Shown here: positions 20,932 to 32,026 of the stretch, one piece after another | How positions within the stretch are numbered: position 1 is the first letter of the stretch | Layout of the letters: each line of letters starts with the position of its first letter | Origin: Xiphydria camelus | Taxonomy: Eukaryota; Arthropoda; Insecta; Hymenoptera; Xiphydriidae | Assembly (NCBI GenBank): GCA_963678675.1 | Contig: OY783193.1 | Coordinates: 30,409,082 to 30,473,081 of the forward strand | Reading direction: 5' to 3' | Length of the DNA: 64,000 nt | Notes under the pieces: model-generated | Seen by the model: only the letters and a program-made list of their open reading frames with translations | Databases searched by the model: none | What the model was told of the DNA's origin: nothing | Program-made: the position numbers and the translations under genes

Positions 20932-21870
20932 CCCTTGGCAAAGTTTTCCATTGAGTGTTTAATGGTAATGAATGGGACCTAAAGGTAATCAATGGGATCG
21001 CAATGGAAATTCAGAGGGAAAAATGAACTGGCACTTTCTACCATTCAATATAAATGGGAATCCACTGGCAAACCAGTGGGAAATATTGAAAGGTATGTAT
21101 TCCCATTCGTTACCAATGGAGGACCAATGGCAAGTTACTGGGAACATTCAAGTGGTATTTTGTTCCAATGGTAACTAATGGGAGTCCAATGGCAAATAAC
21201 GGAGTTCCATGCGGAAGCCGGTTACGTCTAGACGCGTCGCGGATCGATCGCAGGAAACAGTGCCGATACAGCGATATTACAGGATAATCGCAGCGATTTT
21301 TCGGATCAGGGGAGAGCAGAGCGTGCCGCCAGCAAGAACACGCAGGAGGAAGAGAGGGGACTGCTCTAGATTTCAAAGGAGGGTTTCAAAAAATTTAAAA
21401 GAAAAGGTGAAGTTAGGGGAATATGGGCAGAGGAAGAGGAGGTGGGGCACGCGGGGAGGATGATTCGGGCGCCGTCGGATCAGGAAAGTCGGAAAAAGCC
21501 GAGGGGACAGCGGGAAGACCGACCGAGGCGCCAGAAGGAAAGCGGAGGAAAGGCAGACCAAGAAGCGCGAACAGAGATGACGCGGCTGCGGCCACGGGCG
21601 GTCTTGGACAAATAGCTAAGTAAAGTATCACTCAACAAATGGGAAATGGATGATTATAATTGAATGGGAATTAATTCCATTTCACGAATGGTAATGTCAA
21701 CGGTATGAAAACACCATTAAACACGAATGGGAAAATAAATGGGATGTCGAATGGTAGTATAAGTGGGAAAGATACCATTGGCAAAAACCCATTGATTTAC
21801 CTTTGACAGACTGTCAGTGGTATCCAATGGGATTTTTTAAATGGTATTTAATGGGAGACTTAGCCAAGGG
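20932..21870. mobile_element. TIR element CCCTTGGCAAAGT with GC-rich core
   Basis: Ends CCCTTGGCAAAGTTTTCCAT and the inverse of CCCTTGGCTAAGTCTCCCAT. Both flanks (20940-21200 and 21640-21860) are filled with degenerate AATGGGAA / ACCATT / CCAATGG motifs. The core, 21205-21625, is purine- and GC-rich and open on both strands. It lies inside the pogo-like element. I cannot name the superfamily; no convincing target duplication was found. Confidence 0.6.
21423..21623 (+). CDS. Small ORF with an AT-hook-like motif
   Basis: A 66-codon frame begins MGRGRGGGARGEDD and contains KRRKGRPRS, whose GRP core within basic residues matches an AT-hook. The rest is low-complexity Gly/Glu/Ala/Arg. It occupies the GC core of the TIR element at 20932-21870 and could be the first exon or a remnant of an element-encoded DNA-binding protein. 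The opposite strand is also open, as often happens in purine-rich GC DNA, so coding status is doubtful. Confidence 0.25.
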   Translation: MGRGRGGGARGEDDSGAVGSGKSEKAEGTAGRPTEAPEGKRRKGRPRSANRDDAAAATGGLGQIAK

Positions 21871-22361
21871 CAAATCGGAATAAATACTTACTGGATGCCT
21901 AATTATTATTACACAAAAAAATAATCAGGGCCAATACAATATACAGTTTTATTTATTTTACCTTTTGATGAGAAAAACAGCGGTTCGGTAACACAGACGT
22001 ACTGCACATGTGCACTAATCATCTGTGTCGCCAACTGAATCAATATTGCCACACAGACAAAGAAATTATTTGACTGAGCCGTCTCACCCGCTGCGCCATC
22101 TCTCCCGACTTTACTCTATTTGAGATAAGTAAGGGTTTATTCACATCGAACAAAAGTCTGTTTGCATTTGATAAATGTTTTGCACATCTTTTCAACCGAG
22201 TACGAATCTAGCAGAGTATTTATCAAATTCAAATAGACTCTTGTTCAATGTGAATAAATTCCTATTCAACTCAACTAAATTTTTTTATTAGGTTCGTATT
22301 CAACTAGACCTTTTCTCTGGGTGTACATCGTAGAACGTTTAGGTATTGACATCAAACTTCT

Positions 22362-22445
22362 ATATCTGTACCCGAGGATAAAAGTGTATTAGTCCACTTA
22401 ATACTTAATAGGACTTAATACACTTTTATCCTGGGGTACAGATAT
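22362..22445. other. 84-bp near-perfect hairpin
   Basis: Arms of about 34 bp (ATATCTGTACCCGAGGATAA... and its inverse with CTGGGGTACAGATAT) flank a 15-bp loop TACTTAATA-type sequence. Size and pairing are compatible with a small-RNA hairpin or a very short foldback element. It lies immediately before a family C right-end fragment. Confidence 0.7.
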
Positions 22446-22446
22446 G

Positions 22447-22525
22447 CTCCATGTAAATAAATTCCTTATTCATCGCCAATAAATTCTCCTATTAGAGATT
22501 CGTATTCAAATAACTTTCCTGGGTG
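22447..22525. mobile_element. Family C right-end fragment
   Basis: AAATAAATTCCTTATTC...GATTCGTATTCAAATAAC...CTGGGTG followed by TA, as at the right end of 19460-22323. No left end is present. Confidence 0.55.
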
Positions 22526-22527
22526 TA

Positions 22528-23112
22528 CGACGCGTTCGTCGTCTCGTATAATTTTCCACGACGCGGAGAACCTCGATCGAACGCGGATCGAGTAGAGCCT
22601 GTGCGAGACTGTACACCTTACATGCGGACGACTCAATTCGATAAACCCTGCATCTTTCGATATTGTATATACAGCGCATTACGCCGCTCCAGGAATAAGG
22701 GGTGTAGATTTGTAACGTCAGGGGAGATACTTATTTACTACCGTCTGGGAATATACGATATTTACATTATAATGCTACGGCACTGCCGCACAATGGCCCG
22801 ACTCTATTATGCGCTCCCGTATATATGTATGTATACGCTGCCGCGGACTCGGTTCTCTCGCTCGTTGCCCGAAAAGAGAACGAGAGGACGAGGGGGTGTG
22901 ACAATTTATATGATCGCGCCGTTGGTGATCGACCCGCTATACAGCGCACGGTATCGCCCTCCCGCGCGAAATCGACTTGTCGCGCGAGTGCGAGAGGATC
23001 CCAGTGGAGGCGCGGGCTTCCAATTATTGCCAATTTATGGGAAAACTGCTCCCAGAAGGGTTCGTGATCGAGCTATAGTCAATTTGCGATCCGAGCGACT
23101 CGCGTCTCTCCT
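22528..23112. other. GC-rich island
   Basis: A 218-codon frame (22523-23179) crosses this region but its C-terminal part lies in a B MITE and it has no domain. Overlapping frames exist on the other strand. Treated as non-coding. Confidence 0.5.
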
Positions 23113-23368
23113 CACTGCGAAAAATAACTTGGTCGATCAAACCAAAATTTTTGGAGACTATAACCAAACTTTTTGGTGAAATATGGATTCTCCATTTGTT
23201 TGGTTAGACTGACAATTTTCTGGTTAGAATAACTAAACATGTAGGTAGTTAGAATAACTAAATATATGCTTAGAATAATAAAATATTTAGTTAAACTTAG
23301 ATGGTATTTTGGTTAGAATTCTTTTAACCAGATGCATTTTGTCATTTTAACCAAGTTTTTTTTCTCGA
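23113..23368 (-). mobile_element. Family B MITE, copy 7
   Basis: Opposite orientation: CACTGCGAAAAATAACTTGG at left, CAGATGCATTTTGTCATTTT and TTTTTTTCTCGAT at right, with the family interior between. Confidence 0.78.
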
Positions 23369-23596
23369 TACTTGGAAAGGTTATTCTTCGTTTAACGCAT
23401 TTCTAAAAATTGCCGAGTATTTGTTTATTCTTGATGCATGTATGCGAAGAGAGTTTCCCGTTTATTTTGACAAAATTGCATCAAATATATTTCCGCTCTA
23501 TCTATCTTATTAATAATATCATCGATGCTTATAAAGAGATAACTTTGAGTTTCTTCTCGTCTCATAGAAAAAGAAGAAAAATTACTAACTATACTG

Positions 23597-23848
23597 TGGG
23601 GATCCAAGAATTCGGGCACCGTCGGGACTGCCCAAATTTCTAAGCCCGCACCCGTAGGCGTGACTCCTATGTGGTGAGGATTCTGCATGTATGGTTTCGC
23701 AGGCATCTTCAGAATAGAAGTGTGTATGCTGCAGTGGGTCGTCCCAACTATTGTGCCCCTCGTTTGAATGCCGACAGAATAACTAGAGAGAGGGCACGAA
23801 AGTAGTGGATGCCCAAATTTCTGGGAACCAAAGTTCTTGAATCCCCCA
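23597..23848. mobile_element. Possible short TIR element, TGGGGATCCAAGAA ends
   Basis: Left TGGGGATCCAAGAATTCGGG and right inverse of TGGGGGATTCAAGAACTTTG are imperfectly inverted, and GCCCAAATTTCT occurs near both ends in the same orientation. No family partner in the window. Confidence 0.4.
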
Positions 23849-25150
23849 ACATTATCATTAATACACATTTTAATAAGCGGGATCGTAATACCGTGCTGTA
23901 TGATGTTTATTATTCTTCTTAATTAATTAATATCATTTTTCAAATAGCTTATATGAAAAAAGTAAAGTTACTACGTATGTTTCGATTCTTGAAGAATACA
24001 GAGTTATTCGTTATATAATATGATAATGATCCCTTCATCAATAAAGAATATATCAGTATATAAATATAGAGCCAACACTCATCCTTACAAAAAAGTCAAG
24101 TGTTTATCATTTATTTTCTGAGAATAATTATCATAAAATTCTCTCTGTTTAACAGACGTATTTATATCATTTTATCTACACTCGTATATGTGTAAATATG
24201 TAGAAGTAGTCATCTACATACATGCACCATGGCTCGATTCCTATAGCCGCGAGAGCAACAAGGAAGTGGAAGGAAGTAGGATCGCGACGAAGAGAGAAGG
24301 GAGACAGACCATCTCCCTGCTCACGTACGACGAAATAATCGTGATAGAATTGTCAAAATGTATTCGCGCGTTACTTTACGGGGGTGAATTGGAGCGGAGG
24401 GTGGGGCACGGGGAACCCTTCTTCATCGGGAGGCAACGGATCCACGGAGAATCGTTTCCGTGGGGAATTACCGGGTATTATATCGAACTGGAAAGCTGTC
24501 GGGGGATGGTCGCGGGGGTTAGCGTCGAGATGGAGTACCTATATGTATATATATCAGTGTCGCGCACGCTTACGGAGCGATATAGGAAATCTTTATACGC
24601 GATCGACGCGCGCGCGCGCGGAAAGTAGAATTCCGATATCTTTTCCATTGCAATCGGTCTCTCTCCTGGTAGAGGAGGAGTCTACGCGATACGAGGCGTT
24701 AGAATTGTATATAACGATCACGAGTCGCATTCACGACCGCGTATCGACAGTGTTTCTCGATCTCGTGTATTTTCCGAGCACCGTACATGCCCGTAATATA
24801 TAGCCCCCTTGGCTCGCCTAATATAATCGGAAAACGGTAGACACCAGCTGACGCTTCAAAATTTAATACCGAAAATTGCTGTTCGAACCGACGGGCATTA
24901 GCTAGATTGGGTAATGACCGCGCGGCTTAATCGAATGTACCGAAGTAATTTATCGATTTGTCGACCCACGGGTCCGAATGTCCAAAATGTCTCTCTGTAA
25001 CTCCGTTAATTGTTCGTAGCCCCACAGCGTAGCGTCTAGGCCTCAGCTTTTCGAAGGGCGTAGCTATTTCTAGTTTATTCGATTTGGATATATCGTACCA
25101 AATGTTTTTTCTAATACACGTGTATCTATTGATCGGTTCTAGGCATAAAG
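23849..25150. other. Unassigned; AT-rich, then GC-richer 24190-24830
   Basis: Frames of 139-146 residues (24188-24628 and 24384-24803) overlap in different phases and have no domain. No TIR element seen. Confidence 0.45.
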
Positions 25151-25152
25151 GG

Positions 25153-25540
25153 GTAACTCTTTACTGTCAGGATGAAGAATCGTATTTTTTAAATTTAAAT
25201 CGAGAACGTCGTAAGTTCTTCATAATTTTGTGTTTATAGAACGCAGTATCTTTTCATTTTCATTAAATCAACGACGTTTAATATAGTATCTACTTCAATT
25301 ATGCATTTATTTTTAATTGAGATGCAATATTTTAGTGAAGCATAAATGAGTTAAGTTGTTAATATCTATAGCTACATTAATTAAATGGTTTATGAAAAGA
25401 AAATGATCTACGATGGTTTTTCTAGAAGTTTTTAATTACGTGGTTTATGGATGTTTTAATGCTTGACTGGCGCAGTTACGATATTTTTAATTTGAAGTAC
25501 CTAAAGGGATACTTCTTTTCATCCTGAAAGAAAAGAGTTA
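25153..25540. mobile_element. Possible decayed TIR element
   Basis: Left AACTCTTTACTGTCAGGATG and right inverse of AACTCTTTTCTTTCAGGATG face each other over 388 bp of AT-rich DNA. No target duplication or second copy, so low confidence. Confidence 0.35.
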
Positions 25541-27164
25541 TATTTTTATTCTTAGGACCTGTCGGTATATAATAATTAGGGAGTTTTGGAATTCCTGGAA
25601 TTATAGGAAAATTTTATATTTTATGTGAGAAGTTAGAGAGTTTGACGAATTTTCTGAATAAATTACTTTATTGCTTCAATTACTTATTTGATTTCAATGT
25701 GAAAATCTGTATTTATCCCTTAAGATCTTGTCAAAAATCGAAAACTCTCAAATCGATCATTCAACTACCGAATTCTGTGTATTTTCTTGCACCGAATTCG
25801 AAAATTATAGGTAATTAGATTAAGAGCCGTGGAAGAGAATATAAAGTATTAACGATTTCATATGCACTGGACAATTTTTCATTCTTCATAAAATCGCTCG
25901 AGAGAATAATTATTACGCTCAATGTGCTGTATCGTATCGGCATACGTATGTATAAAAGTTAATGGAAAACTAGTTATTTTATGCTGAAAAACTTGGAAGA
26001 GTTAGAGAATTTTACTTTTAAATTTCATTAGACATTATGATATGCTTAGCTATAATATTCACACGGTATGGTAAATGTAATTGTTTTCATTGCACAGTCA
26101 GGTCTTACGCGCCACGTTAATGCGGTATTATTTCACAATTCCTGAATTGAGATTCTATCATACGCAATGCCCTGTATATATAATATATATATTATAATAT
26201 AAACGTGTAAATGAACGTGCTAACGTATAAATTAACATGTATAAATTAACGCGCTTGAAAATATGTATCATACTATGTAATATAAAGCTGCGATAAATAC
26301 AGAGCGTTCCAATTGGTTAACTCGCGGCTTCTCGAAAACAAGTCCGCGCGTATTTACCTACTTCGCGTCGACTCGTGGGTACCTTTGCCGCCTCCCTTCC
26401 GTTGATCTGAGCAGTGCTCGCCACGCGCCAGAGTCGGGAACACATACATATTGTTATTGTATACGTATTGTTATTCTCCTGGACATCTTTTAATAATTTC
26501 ACGTTTAACGGTCATTCCTAATATCGCTTCAAGTAGATACGGTACGAATCGTCTTTCGGCTTCGCAGTTAACTCAGCTTTTATTGAGAGAATCACATTCG
26601 CATCGTTCACAAGTCGCTTCTAATAATGAAATACTCGATGCTGCCACCAAATACTTGTCATGCTGCTTACATTCAACTTTTGCAACAATTGGGAATCGTC
26701 CGTAGATGGAAAGAGATATTCATGATGGGAGATGATGATTCCACGAGGGTCCTTTCCATCATAGGAAAGCGTAAGTGACTGAACACCTGTAGTCCTGTAT
26801 GTAAGTAATTATTACATTCGTATGTGTATATATGCGTGAGTTAAATACACATATAGTAGATCTTCTTCATCATCATTTCCGCAATGAATAAGAAAATTGA
26901 ACACGAAATGATGCAATACGTTTGCCCACGACACGACGAAAAATTGACATTTCTTTGATGATTTGAATATTGAAGATACGTTCATTTTCTTAGGATTTTT
27001 ATTTTGTTTGATGCAAATTGGCGACGCAATTACTGTTGCAGTTATGGCTTCGGATTTATTTTTTATACCATTTATAGCATTTACGTAATGGAAATTCTTT
27101 CGAAATTTTTGATTAATAGAATATAATTAATTAGACCACGAATATCTTCGTAAATGACAATTTA
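25541..27164. other. AT-rich unassigned sequence
   Basis: Mostly A/T with one GC-richer patch at 26300-26440. I see no exon, RNA gene or repeat pair. Confidence 0.45.
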
Positions 27165-27556
27165 ACCCAGATGCACACTAAGATAAATAATTGATTCGTT
27201 TAGAATCGCAACAAAAATCTTATCACCCATCAGTAGGAGTTTATTTACTTCGAAGAAAAATCTTTTTAAAGTAAAAAAATTTCTGCAGATTATAAATCGA
27301 GTACAATTCTAATAGAGCATTTATTAATGTCGAATTTTTTTCTCTTTCAAATAAATTCCTGCTCGTGACAAATAAATTTTCAATGAGGTTCATAAATGAA
27401 TAAATTATTCTCCGAATGCAGACTTTTTACATATAGTTCAATGATTCAATCTTTTATGTCACGTTGAACATTAATAAAGCACGAGAAACCGGCCGTTTCT
27501 TAGAAATGCAAAGATAGGACAATCGTTTTTACTGCCAGCCACCAGTATCAGTGTCT
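27165..27556 (+). repeat. Diverged direct repeat, unit 1
   Basis: Shares with 28795-29205, in the same order, AATAAATTCCT, GAGGTTCATA(A/T)ATGAATAA, GAATGCAGA, TTTTTACxT, AAAGC(A/T)CG(A/C)G and CACCA(G/A)TATCA. The two units flank the pogo-like element at 27712-28635. Confidence 0.55.
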
Positions 27557-27711
27557 ACCGGGAAAATAATTTATTTCCAAATATTACAAGTTTATTTAAT
27601 TATGGCGAAATCAATATTTCGTTGCAGAGAAATTAGTATTTGTTAAGTATCGCAAAATTGGAATGTCTCAAACAAGAGTTTTGAAGCAATCACTCTCAAT
27701 CTACTTGTGTA

Positions 27712-28635
27712 GGGGAGAGATCCGTAAGGTGGGACGGGTTTTGTATTTTGGCAAAATGTTTTGACTAAAGAGAAATATTACGGAAAGCTGTTGGAAAGGT
27801 AATTGCCTTCGATAAATTTTTGCTGCAGAAAGTAATTAAATTGCTTCAGAAATAAAAAAGTTATAATCCATTTTTCGAACATGTGATTTTTGGCCATTAA
27901 AAAAATTGGTCCGTAAGGTGTCCTACTCAAAATGTGATTGAGAAAAGGGCTTAAAAATGAAATAAAAACACCAGATTTCAAGAATTTATTGCTGATGTAT
28001 TTATTGAAAAGTCCTTTGCCATAAAAACGAGAGATAAAACTTTCACATTAATTAAAGTCAGATAATAGATCGGCATCAGAGAGTCGCAATTTTGGCACGT
28101 GAAATAACTTCGGTTCATGTTGACGCACTTCAAATGAAATGGTCGTTGGCACTTGTTGCATTCGATAGAGTTGTTTTTGGTTAATTTGGCTGGCAAATTC
28201 ATAATATGCATTCCTCCACAAAACACATAATCTCACATAATATCCTACCTTACGGACCAACAAGTGTCCCACCTTACGTACATCGACCCCATTTTGACAC
28301 ATGTTGTTATATTTTCTTCACTATGTAAGATATGTATGTTCGAAATTCACTCGGAATATTAAAATAGACCTAAAACTGTGATGGAATTGCGATATTCACC
28401 TTTTTTTAGCGTTGAAAAAATACACTTCTTTCACGTACGGAAAATTCTCGAAATCACTTTTTTCAATAAATTTTCTGGAGCACTCTGACTCAAACACAAG
28501 GAACATGAGTTAGTACGCCTTTCTACCATGAAAAGTTAGCTTCTAATAATACTACAACTTGACAGTATAAACATCAGTGCTACCAGTTGCCATATGTCAA
28601 AATAAGTGACCGTCCCTCCTTACGGACCTCTCTCC
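27712..28635 (-). mobile_element. pogo-like element with PHD-like finger remnant
   Basis: TIRs GGGGAGAGATCCGTAAGGTG and the inverse of GGAGAGAGGTCCGTAAGGAG are flanked by TA (27710-27711, 28636-28637). The TIR core TCCGTAAGG also appears inside near 27910, and in inverse at 28247, like the internal TIR-core copies in the 19.5-22.1 kb elements. The minus strand retains a cysteine-rich C-terminal segment (27978-28226). Confidence 0.7.
27978..28235 (-). pseudogene. C-terminal PHD-like zinc-finger fragment of a transposase
   Basis: The minus-strand frame, from a stop upstream of 28235 to the stop at 27978, contains FCGGMHIMN, then IECNKCQRPFHLKC and SYFTCQNC. The spacing C..C, H..C, C..C is that of a PHD/treble-clef finger. 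Insect pogo-type transposases often carry such a finger near the C terminus, which fits the TIRs around it. No helix-turn-helix or DDD catalytic region is left, and a stop lies just upstream, so it is a fragment. Confidence 0.5.
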
Positions 28636-28794
28636 TACATTTCACTATACTTAAGTATTTGTTTATATTAATTACATTACAGCAATGCAATGAATAGTTC
28701 CTACGACATATGGTATAGAGTATTCTTAGGAAATTTCTTCACGACATTTCTAGTCCTCGGAAAATAATTAAGTTCGCAAAATAACTCCTTTTTT

Positions 28795-29205
28795 TGATCG
28801 GAATTCACGCTGAGATAAATAGTCTATTCTCTCGTATACAGACGATCCAAAAATAAAATTTATCAACTACAAGAGGAAGTTAATTTACATGAAATAAGAA
28901 TATATTTCGAGCAGTCAAATTTTCTACAAACTTTAAATACAAACTCGAGAGAATATTTTTTATTTCAAATTAACCGCTTTCCTTTGTAAATAAATTCCTA
29001 CTTATCATAAGTAAATATTCCACGAGGTTCATATATGAATAATTCATTTTACGAATGCAGATTTTTTACGTGATCTAGTCACTGCATCCCTCGTAGCATA
29101 TTGAAAATTGACAAAGCTCGCGGAACCAATTTATCAGAACCCTATAAGAGGATAATTGTTTCAACGGGGGCCCACCAATATCAATCCACTGCTGAAGTAG
29201 TTTAT
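28795..29205 (+). repeat. Diverged direct repeat, unit 2
   Basis: Matches 27165-27556 in order and orientation at perhaps two thirds of positions by eye. It starts CACGCTGAGATAAATAG, close to the CACTGAGA end of several MITEs, so the unit may itself contain an old MITE. Confidence 0.5.
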
Positions 29206-30309
<1,104 letters not shown>

Positions 30310-30871
30310 CACTGAGAAAAATAATTAGATTAAAATGATAAAACACATTTTCTCATGCGGAAAAGTTCTATATATTTTGTAAGTTGTATATAATCCATAT
30401 GTGGTTTTGGTCATGCACGTATATGAACTATTAATATATACATATATAATTTCTATATTAACCATATAAGGGGACTATATATAGTAGTTTGAATGTTGGT
30501 GTAATTCATATAACAGTCCTTATATATGGTTAATTAAATCTGCTACATTTTCTTCTTACAATCAGTGTAATACCCCAAAGTGGTCTATATAGGTTCACAC
30601 CACAAAATTTTGTCTGGTAACATGGAAATAAGTATTGCTGAGGCAAACAGAAACTATTATTATATTAATAAACTACTAGCGCACTGCCGTATAATCTATC
30701 AAATTTCTCTTAATGTTGAACCAAACATTTAATTATTTTAATCAAATGTTTAGTTATTCCAATGAAAAAGTGGTCAGTTTAACAAAATAGATGGAGGATC
30801 CACATTTCACCAAACAGTTTGATCATCGTTTCCAAAATTTTGGTTAAATTGACTAAATCTTTTCCTGCGTG
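30310..30871 (+). mobile_element. Family B MITE, copy 8, interrupted
   Basis: The left end CACTGAGAAAAATAATTAG...AAAACACATT (30310-30347) and the remainder from about 30711 (GAACCAAACATTTAATTATT...TGGAGGATCCACATTTC...GGTTAAATTGAC) belong to one B element. About 360 bp of AT-rich sequence with TATATA-rich motifs separates them. The insert has no clear TIRs of its own. Confidence 0.65.
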
Positions 30872-31475
30872 CGCGCGCGTCCGTTTGATGCACCGCGAGA
30901 ACTAGTGCGTACTTTGATCATTCTCGCGTGCCGCTCGCGATCTATGCGGGGTAAGAAGCAACGACGGAGAACACGCCGTGACCGGTGTTACCGCCACGGC
31001 CGGCCGATCGTCCCGTCGCACGCGATGAGCACGCTCTCGCCGATTGAAACGACACGTCGCACGCAGGCACGCAGGCACGCACGCACGTGGGACTCGCTCC
31101 GCCCTTTGCGGCGAGGATTACGTCGTTCCGCCGTAGGTACGGGCGTAGAGGACACTCAGAGTCTCTGTGGAGGGATTGAGGACGAAACCACGAGATCGCA
31201 AGTAGTAATTGTCTTCATCGCGCTATTGCGACGCCCGGGATTCGACTCCGTATAGAGTCTGAGACTATTTGCGTGCGGCGCCATCATTGTCAATAATTTC
31301 GTTCGATGTAGGAGTGTTTTATGACAGGCTCTGTCAGTATTGAGTGTTACATATTATATATAACATATTACTTACATATATAACTATAATATCTGGGGTA
31401 TTCGTTAAACATAAAACGAACGATTGCACACGAGGCGGTGCTTTTTTTTTCATGTACATATGATCGGACTCTATA
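30872..31475. other. GC-rich to AT-rich unassigned sequence
   Basis: A 128-codon Arg-rich frame at 30869 has no domain. ACGCAGGC short tandem units occur near 31060-31085. Confidence 0.45.
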
Positions 31476-31487
31476 GGGTAAAAGTGC

Positions 31488-31565
31488 GCTGACGAAAAAA
31501 TTTGGTCAATTTAACCAAGATCTTAAATACGTTTTCTCATTTTAACCCAATTATTTTTCTCAGTG
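31488..31565 (-). mobile_element. Family B MITE, 78-bp internally deleted copy
   Basis: Only the two B ends remain: the minus strand reads CACTGAGAAAAATAATTGGG, AAAATGAGAAAACG, then GGTTAAATTGACCAAATTTT. It lies within the left TIR of a pogo-like element. Confidence 0.75.
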
Positions 31566-31674
31566 CGGGATAGATGTTGCAATTTCTATTTAACTTTGAA
31601 TGCGATTATCTCAGGAACCAGGGGAGATAAACGAAAAATATAGAGAAGCCTTTTGATACAGAGAAACAGAATTA

Positions 31675-31916
31675 CACAGAGAAAAAGAATTAGTCGGATT
31701 TACTAAACATGACTTGTGTAATTACTTATTTATATTAATTAGATTTCTTTTCATATTAATTGAATATTTTCTCCCTGCAATCACATACGATTCCATGTGA
31801 TTGTGAAGAAGAGATGTTTCATTGATGTATAAAAAATTTTCGTTGTCACAAATAAATAATTATTTGCGACCCCGCAAGTAATATTCAGTATATCCAATTA
31901 ATTCTTTTTCTTTGTG
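31675..31916. mobile_element. TA-flanked MITE, CACAGAGAAAAAGAATTA ends
   Basis: Inverted ends CACAGAGAAAAAGAATTAGT and CACAAAGAAAAAGAATTAAT with TA on both sides (31673-31674, 31917-31918). It contains ATTATTTGCGACCCCGCAAG, an inner motif also seen near 54695 in the element 54623-56795. Confidence 0.7.
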
Positions 31917-32026
31917 TAAATCTACAGAAAACCATTTTTTACTTAAGCTTTTTTTCGATATCTGCAACTGATTTCAAGATAACTTGGACTTGCTCATCAA
32001 TTGGGGCATCTATCCCACTTTTACGC

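Larger units (their letters stand above)
19503..22116. mobile_element. pogo-like element, host of two further insertions
   Basis: TIRs GGGTAAAGTCGGGAGAGATG and the inverse of GAGTAAAGTCGGGAGAGATG are flanked by TA (19501-19502, 22117-22118). An internal GGTGAGATGGCGCAG near 20589 repeats the TIR core. Its own sequence is only about 800 bp; the rest is two nested elements (19613-20492 and 20932-21870). Class is by resemblance of TIR and TA duplication to the inner element, which keeps a pogo-like start; no transposase of its own is seen. Confidence 0.65.
19460..22323. mobile_element. Family C MITE, split by nested insertions
   Basis: The left piece 19460-19500 (CACCGAGGGAAAAGAGGGTC...GAATACGAACCTGATG) and right piece 22119-22323 (ending ...AGGTTCGTATTCAACTAG...CTCTGGGTG) form one TA-flanked TIR element (TA at 19458-19459 and 22324-22325). 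Everything between 19503 and 22116 is a later insertion. Restored mentally, the host is about 245 bp. A partial copy of its right end lies at 22447-22525. Confidence 0.7.
27557..28690. mobile_element. Family A MITE, probably split by a pogo-like element
   Basis: A family A left arm (TTATTTCCAAATATT...GTTTATTTAATTATGGCGAA) begins at about 27557, and a decayed right arm (TTTCACTATACTTAAGTATT...) follows directly after the pogo-like element at 28637. The simplest reading is one MITE interrupted at a TA. The right arm is weak. Confidence 0.4.
31476..32026. mobile_element. pogo-like element carrying two MITEs
   Basis: Right end, read inward, is GCGTAAAAGTGGGATAGATG. The left end reads GGGTAAAAGTG, is interrupted by a short B MITE (31488-31565), and resumes CGGGATAGATG. 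TA is outside both ends (31474-31475, 32027-32028). A second MITE (31675-31916) sits in the interior. Its GGGTAAA(A)GTGGG core matches the pogo-like TIRs at 19.5-22.1 kb. No coding remnant is visible. Confidence 0.6.

Noticed and set aside
22523..23179. Longest plus-strand open frame in the window (218 codons)
   Set aside because: It lies in a GC-rich island, its last part reads through a family B MITE, overlapping frames are open on the other strand, and no domain or signal is visible.
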